Shown here: positions 61,684 through 64,000 of the stretch, in pieces
Numbering within the stretch: the first letter of the stretch is position 1
How the letters are laid out: each line of letters starts with the position of its first letter
From: Mycobacterium dioxanotrophicus
GTDB lineage: Bacteria; Actinomycetota; Actinomycetes; Mycobacteriales; Mycobacteriaceae
Assembly (NCBI RefSeq): GCF_002157835.1
Contig: NZ_CP020809.1
Location: 5,084,001 to 5,148,000, forward strand
Reading direction: 5' to 3'
DNA: 64,000 nucleotides
The notes under the pieces: generated by a model
Database searches by the model: none
Seen by the model: only the letters and a program-made list of their open reading frames with translations
Told to the model about the DNA's origin: nothing
Program-made: the position numbers and the translations under genes

Positions 61684-61700
61684 CTTTTCCCGCTGGCTTT

Positions 61701-61722
61701 CCCCGGCGAACAGACGCCGGGG
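61701..61722 (+). terminator. GC hairpin after nuoN
   Basis: CCCCGGC (61701-61707) pairs with GCCGGGG (61716-61722) across an 8-nt loop, 17 bp after the nuoN stop. There is no T-run. Confidence 0.5.
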
Positions 61723-61766
61723 TACGCGACACGCCGCACTTCCGGTACCGCAGTGTCTGCTCGCGC
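61706..61766. repeat. Inverted-repeat element with GCGAACAGAC end between nuoN and a convergent TetR gene
   Basis: The ends GCGAACAGAC (61706-61715) and GTCTGCTCGC (61754-61763) are complementary except for one base. The interior CGACACGCCGC...GCAGTGTCTG is similar to the right half of 51324-51409. It spans most of the gap between nuoN and the TetR gene. Confidence 0.65.
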
Positions 61767-61767
61767 G

Positions 61768-62364
61768 TTAAGGCAACAGACCCACCTGGCGGTAGGCGGC
61801 CTCCAGGTAGTGTTTCATCTGCTTGACGGTCGGCGGGTCTGGTTGCAGCACACGGTAGGTCACCCCGCCGGCGAGCATGTCGACGAGCACGTCCAGATCG
61901 GCGTCGGGTGCGATCCGGCCGTCGGCCTGGGCCCGGTGCAGCATCGCGATGGCCAACTGTCGGCGAGGCTGGATGTAGTGCGTCCAATAGGTCTGCATCA
62001 ACGATGGGTGGGTCACCGCCGAACCGTAGATCTGGGCGACCAGGGCACGAAAGCGCGGATCGGCTGCCGTCCGGGCGGCGGCGGTGATGTTGTGCTTGAC
62101 GAGCTGATGCGTTGGTGTGGCAGCGATCTCGTCATGGGTCGGCCAGGTGACGTCGGCGGTGACGAGTGTTTCGATCGCGTCGGCGACCAATGCCTCTTTC
62201 GTCGACCATCGTCGATAGAGCGTCGGTTTCCCGACGCCGGCACGCTTGGCGATCTGTTCCATGCTCATCGCGGAAATGCCTTGCTCGATGAACAGGTCCA
62301 GGGCGGCAGTGAGGATCGCGGTGTGGACAGCCGGGTCGCGGGGGCGTCCGCGGGCCGCGGTCAT
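61768..62364 (-). CDS. TetR/AcrR family regulator
   Basis: 198 residues. The helix-turn-helix reads AILTAALDLFIEQGISAMSMEQIAKRAGVGKPTLYRRWSTKEALVADAI. The C-terminal part resembles the TetR_C_16/AcrR-type ligand domain, including HPSLMQTYWTHYIQPRR. ATG 62364 overlaps the stop of the monooxygenase (ATGA), so it is the second gene of that operon. The ACGGTACCGT palindrome in front of the monooxygenase is a likely binding site, giving negative autoregulation. Confidence 0.9.
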   Translation of the reverse strand: MTAARGRPRDPAVHTAILTAALDLFIEQGISAMSMEQIAKRAGVGKPTLYRRWSTKEALVADAIETLVTADVTWPTHDEIAATPTHQLVKHNITAAARTAADPRFRALVAQIYGSAVTHPSLMQTYWTHYIQPRRQLAIAMLHRAQADGRIAPDADLDVLVDMLAGGVTYRVLQPDPPTVKQMKHYLEAAYRQVGLLP

Positions 62365-63851
62365 CGCACGCGCCCGGTGGCCAGCGCCCGGGTCAGCCAG
62401 CTGTCGAGCTGCTCGGGATCCGTTCCGCGCCAGGCCAGATGGCCGTCGGGGCGGACGAGGTACACCTCAGATCGACCGGCCTGGTGCAGGATGGTCACCC
62501 GATCGGCCAGATGAGCCCGCACGACGCCGCATGCTGCCGATTCGGTAGTGGAGATCAGCACCCAATGTCCGCGCAGCTGCGGGTAGAGCCGCACCGGGCT
62601 GCCATCAGGTGCCGCGTACGTACCGTCCGGGACGCGGTCGCCGGGTCTGGGCTTGTCCGCCAAAGGAAGTGACCTTTCGGCCAGCGGACCCTTGCGGTAG
62701 CTCACCCACAGCTGCGACGTCTGGTAGGTGATCCAGCGTTGCACGGCAGGCAGATTGAGTAGGGGCACCGCGATCCGGTCCCTGACGAACCGGCCCACCG
62801 GCCGCTGGGTGATGTTCACCTTGGTGACCGCACTGGTACTGCGCAGCACGTCGGTGGCCAGTGGGCGACGTTCGGCCTCGTAACTGTCCAGCAGCGGTTG
62901 TTCCGCCACTCCGTAGATCACCAAAGCCAACTTCCACGCGAGGTTTTCGGCATCGCCGAGCCCGGTCAGCATGCCCTGCCCGCCGAACGGCGCATGGGTG
63001 TGCGCGGCGTCGCCCGCGATGAGAACACGCCCTCGGCGGTAGGTGTCCGCCAGCCTGCGGTGCACGGTGAACATCGACAGCCACTCGGCGTCGGTCACCC
63101 GCACGGTCCGCCCGGTTCGCTCGGGCAGTAATCGTCGCAGCCGCTGCAGGATCTCATCGTCGGCCGCATCACCGGCCATATCGGGGTCGTAGGCGATGAT
63201 GCGCCAGATGCCGTCGGGCATCGGCATGGCCCCGACCATGCCGTCGGGGTGGATCCAGCCCGTGGTGCCCGACCGGTCGAGATCCCAGTCGAGTCGCACG
63301 TCGGCCAGCAGGAAGCGTTCGCTGAGTCGTACACCGGGGAAGCCGATCCCGGCGCGGCGCCGGGTGGTGCTGGCGGCACCGTCGCAGCCGACGAGCCAGG
63401 CCGCGCGGGCCGTCGTACCGTCTCCGAGGGTCGCCACGACACCGCCGGCGTCCTGCCGCAGCCCGCTCAGCGGGGTCGACCAGTCCACCGCACCGCCCAG
63501 CTCGGCGAGCCGGTCCCGCAGCGCAGCTTCAACGGTGGCCTGCGAGATGACCATCGGCGGTGCGGCTGAACGGATTCCGGGATCGCCGAACCGCACCCGC
63601 AGGACCGGTTTGTCTCCGAGGTAGGTGGTGATCCGCATGGCACGCACCGCCTGCTGGGGCAAGTCGCCGAGCGCTGCGATGCGGTCGAGTACCTCCGAGC
63701 CCCGCGCGTGCACGAAGTTGGCCCGCGATGTCGTCGCCGGCCCGTCGGCCTTGTCGACGATGCGCACCGGCACACCGTGGCTCAGCAAGCCGCAGGCCAA
63801 GGCCAGTCCGGTAGGGCCTGCGCCGGCGATGAGCACCTGCGAGTCAGCCAT
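62361..63851 (-). CDS. FAD-dependent monooxygenase (PheA/TetX/rifampicin-type group A)
   Basis: 496 residues. FAD motif VLIAGAGPTGLALACGLL at the N-terminus; DG motif LVGCDGAASTTRRRAGIGFPG at about 155; GDAAHTHAPFGGQGMLTGLGDAENLAWKLALV at about 285; and a C-terminal thioredoxin-like domain of unknown need. Such enzymes hydroxylate phenols, polyketides or antibiotics. ATG 63851 is preferred; GTG 63860 in frame is possible. It is coupled to the TetR gene, a typical substrate-induced arrangement, and divergent from an enoyl-CoA hydratase gene. It is a different subgroup from the hydroxylase at 127-1617. Confidence 0.9.
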   Translation of the reverse strand: MADSQVLIAGAGPTGLALACGLLSHGVPVRIVDKADGPATTSRANFVHARGSEVLDRIAALGDLPQQAVRAMRITTYLGDKPVLRVRFGDPGIRSAAPPMVISQATVEAALRDRLAELGGAVDWSTPLSGLRQDAGGVVATLGDGTTARAAWLVGCDGAASTTRRRAGIGFPGVRLSERFLLADVRLDWDLDRSGTTGWIHPDGMVGAMPMPDGIWRIIAYDPDMAGDAADDEILQRLRRLLPERTGRTVRVTDAEWLSMFTVHRRLADTYRRGRVLIAGDAAHTHAPFGGQGMLTGLGDAENLAWKLALVIYGVAEQPLLDSYEAERRPLATDVLRSTSAVTKVNITQRPVGRFVRDRIAVPLLNLPAVQRWITYQTSQLWVSYRKGPLAERSLPLADKPRPGDRVPDGTYAAPDGSPVRLYPQLRGHWVLISTTESAACGVVRAHLADRVTILHQAGRSEVYLVRPDGHLAWRGTDPEQLDSWLTRALATGRVR

Positions 63852-63872
63852 GATCCTCACTTCAATAACGAA

Positions 63873-63882
63873 ACGGTACCGT
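63873..63882. promoter_or_regulatory. Operator ACGGTACCGT between monooxygenase and enoyl-CoA hydratase genes
   Basis: A perfect 10-bp palindrome in an AT-rich region, 22 bp from the monooxygenase ATG and 44 bp from the enoyl-CoA hydratase ATG. TetR-type symmetry; could control both genes. Confidence 0.5.
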
Positions 63883-63913
63883 AATTAAAATACACCCCGC
63901 CGGCGACGCCCGC

Positions 63914-63925
63914 TAGATTCAGTTC
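63914..63925 (+). promoter_or_regulatory. -10 element for leaderless transcription of the enoyl-CoA hydratase gene
   Basis: TAGATT (63914-63919) has its last T exactly 7 nt before the A of ATG 63926, as for leaderless mycobacterial transcripts. Confidence 0.5.
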
Positions 63926-64000
63926 ATGGCGCCAGAGATCCTCACCTGCAGCGATCACGGTTCGGTCCGGATCCTCACAATGAATCGACCGGACGCGCGA
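63926..64000 (+). CDS. Enoyl-CoA hydratase/isomerase family protein, N-terminal fragment
   Basis: The first 25 codons run to the window end: a start with a short variable stretch, then HGSVRILTMNRPDAR, the typical first strand and turn (V-x-x-LTLNRPxxxNAL) of the crotonase fold. The frame is open at the edge. The product would hydrate or isomerise an enoyl-CoA. No ribosome site precedes it; a leaderless -10 does. Confidence 0.75.
   Translation, partial: MAPEILTCSDHGSVRILTMNRPDAR

Overview
The window is high-GC actinobacterial DNA and almost certainly chromosomal DNA of a mycobacterium, most likely a Mycolicibacterium-type environmental species. The evidence is MmpL/MmpS lipid exporters, an antigen 85 mycolyltransferase, a tmRNA with the mycobacterial-type tag ADSNQRDYALAA, and two blocks in the gene order known from M. 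tuberculosis. One block is ssrA, smpB, ftsX, ftsE, Pro-rich protein, MscS, prfB, fprA. The other is hisN, fadE24, fadE23, fadB4, and separately a receiver-like protein followed by nuoA-N. The species cannot be named from the sequence alone.

Layout. 1-2.8 kb: end of a fumarylacetoacetate-hydrolase-family gene, a flavin hydroxylase and a P450, translationally coupled. 2.8-9.1 kb (minus strand): LOG-family protein, DUF2993-type protein, an MmpL without MmpS, a YwaF-like membrane protein and a cutinase. 9.2-13.4 kb: a small cluster of MFS transporter, MmgE/PrpD protein and ATP-grasp ligase, with a similar ~74-bp element upstream of both transcription units. 13.5-22.2 kb: trans-translation and division block plus a SnoaL-like/TetR pair with an obvious operator. 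22.2-26.3 kb: mmpS-mmpL with a divergent TetR gene. 26.3-32.3 kb: hisN, fadE24-fadE23, fadB4 and the antigen 85 gene. 32.3-36.6 kb: HsaA-like flavin enzyme, DHA2 efflux pump, DJ-1/PfpI protein. 36.9-44.5 kb: an eight-gene catabolic operon. 44.5-46.2 kb: methyltransferase, YceI, degenerate receiver. 46.4-61.7 kb: complete 14-gene type I NADH dehydrogenase operon. 61.8-64 kb: monooxygenase-tetR operon divergent from the start of an enoyl-CoA hydratase gene.

The most interesting biology is the 36.9-44.5 kb operon. It combines a homogentisate-dioxygenase-like cupin, an alpha/beta hydrolase, a CaiB-type CoA transferase, an HMG-CoA-lyase-like enzyme, a TetR, and an acyl-CoA dehydrogenase + APH-fold kinase + small DUF6285-like protein. 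The last three resemble the LvaC/LvaA/LvaB (ACAD10/11-like) set that removes a 4-hydroxyl group from acyl-CoAs through phosphorylation. This suggests an uncharacterised route from a ring-cleavage product through hydroxyacyl-CoA intermediates.

Non-coding structure is also rich. There are several exact palindromes that look like TetR-type operators, long perfect hairpins between convergent or consecutive genes, and a family of intergenic inverted repeats with GCGAGCAGAC-like ends, one of which interrupts the otherwise tightly packed nuo operon. Several -10 hexamers (TANNNT) lie exactly 7 nt before an ATG, as expected for leaderless mycobacterial transcripts. All functional statements rest on motif recognition by eye; no alignment or database search was run.
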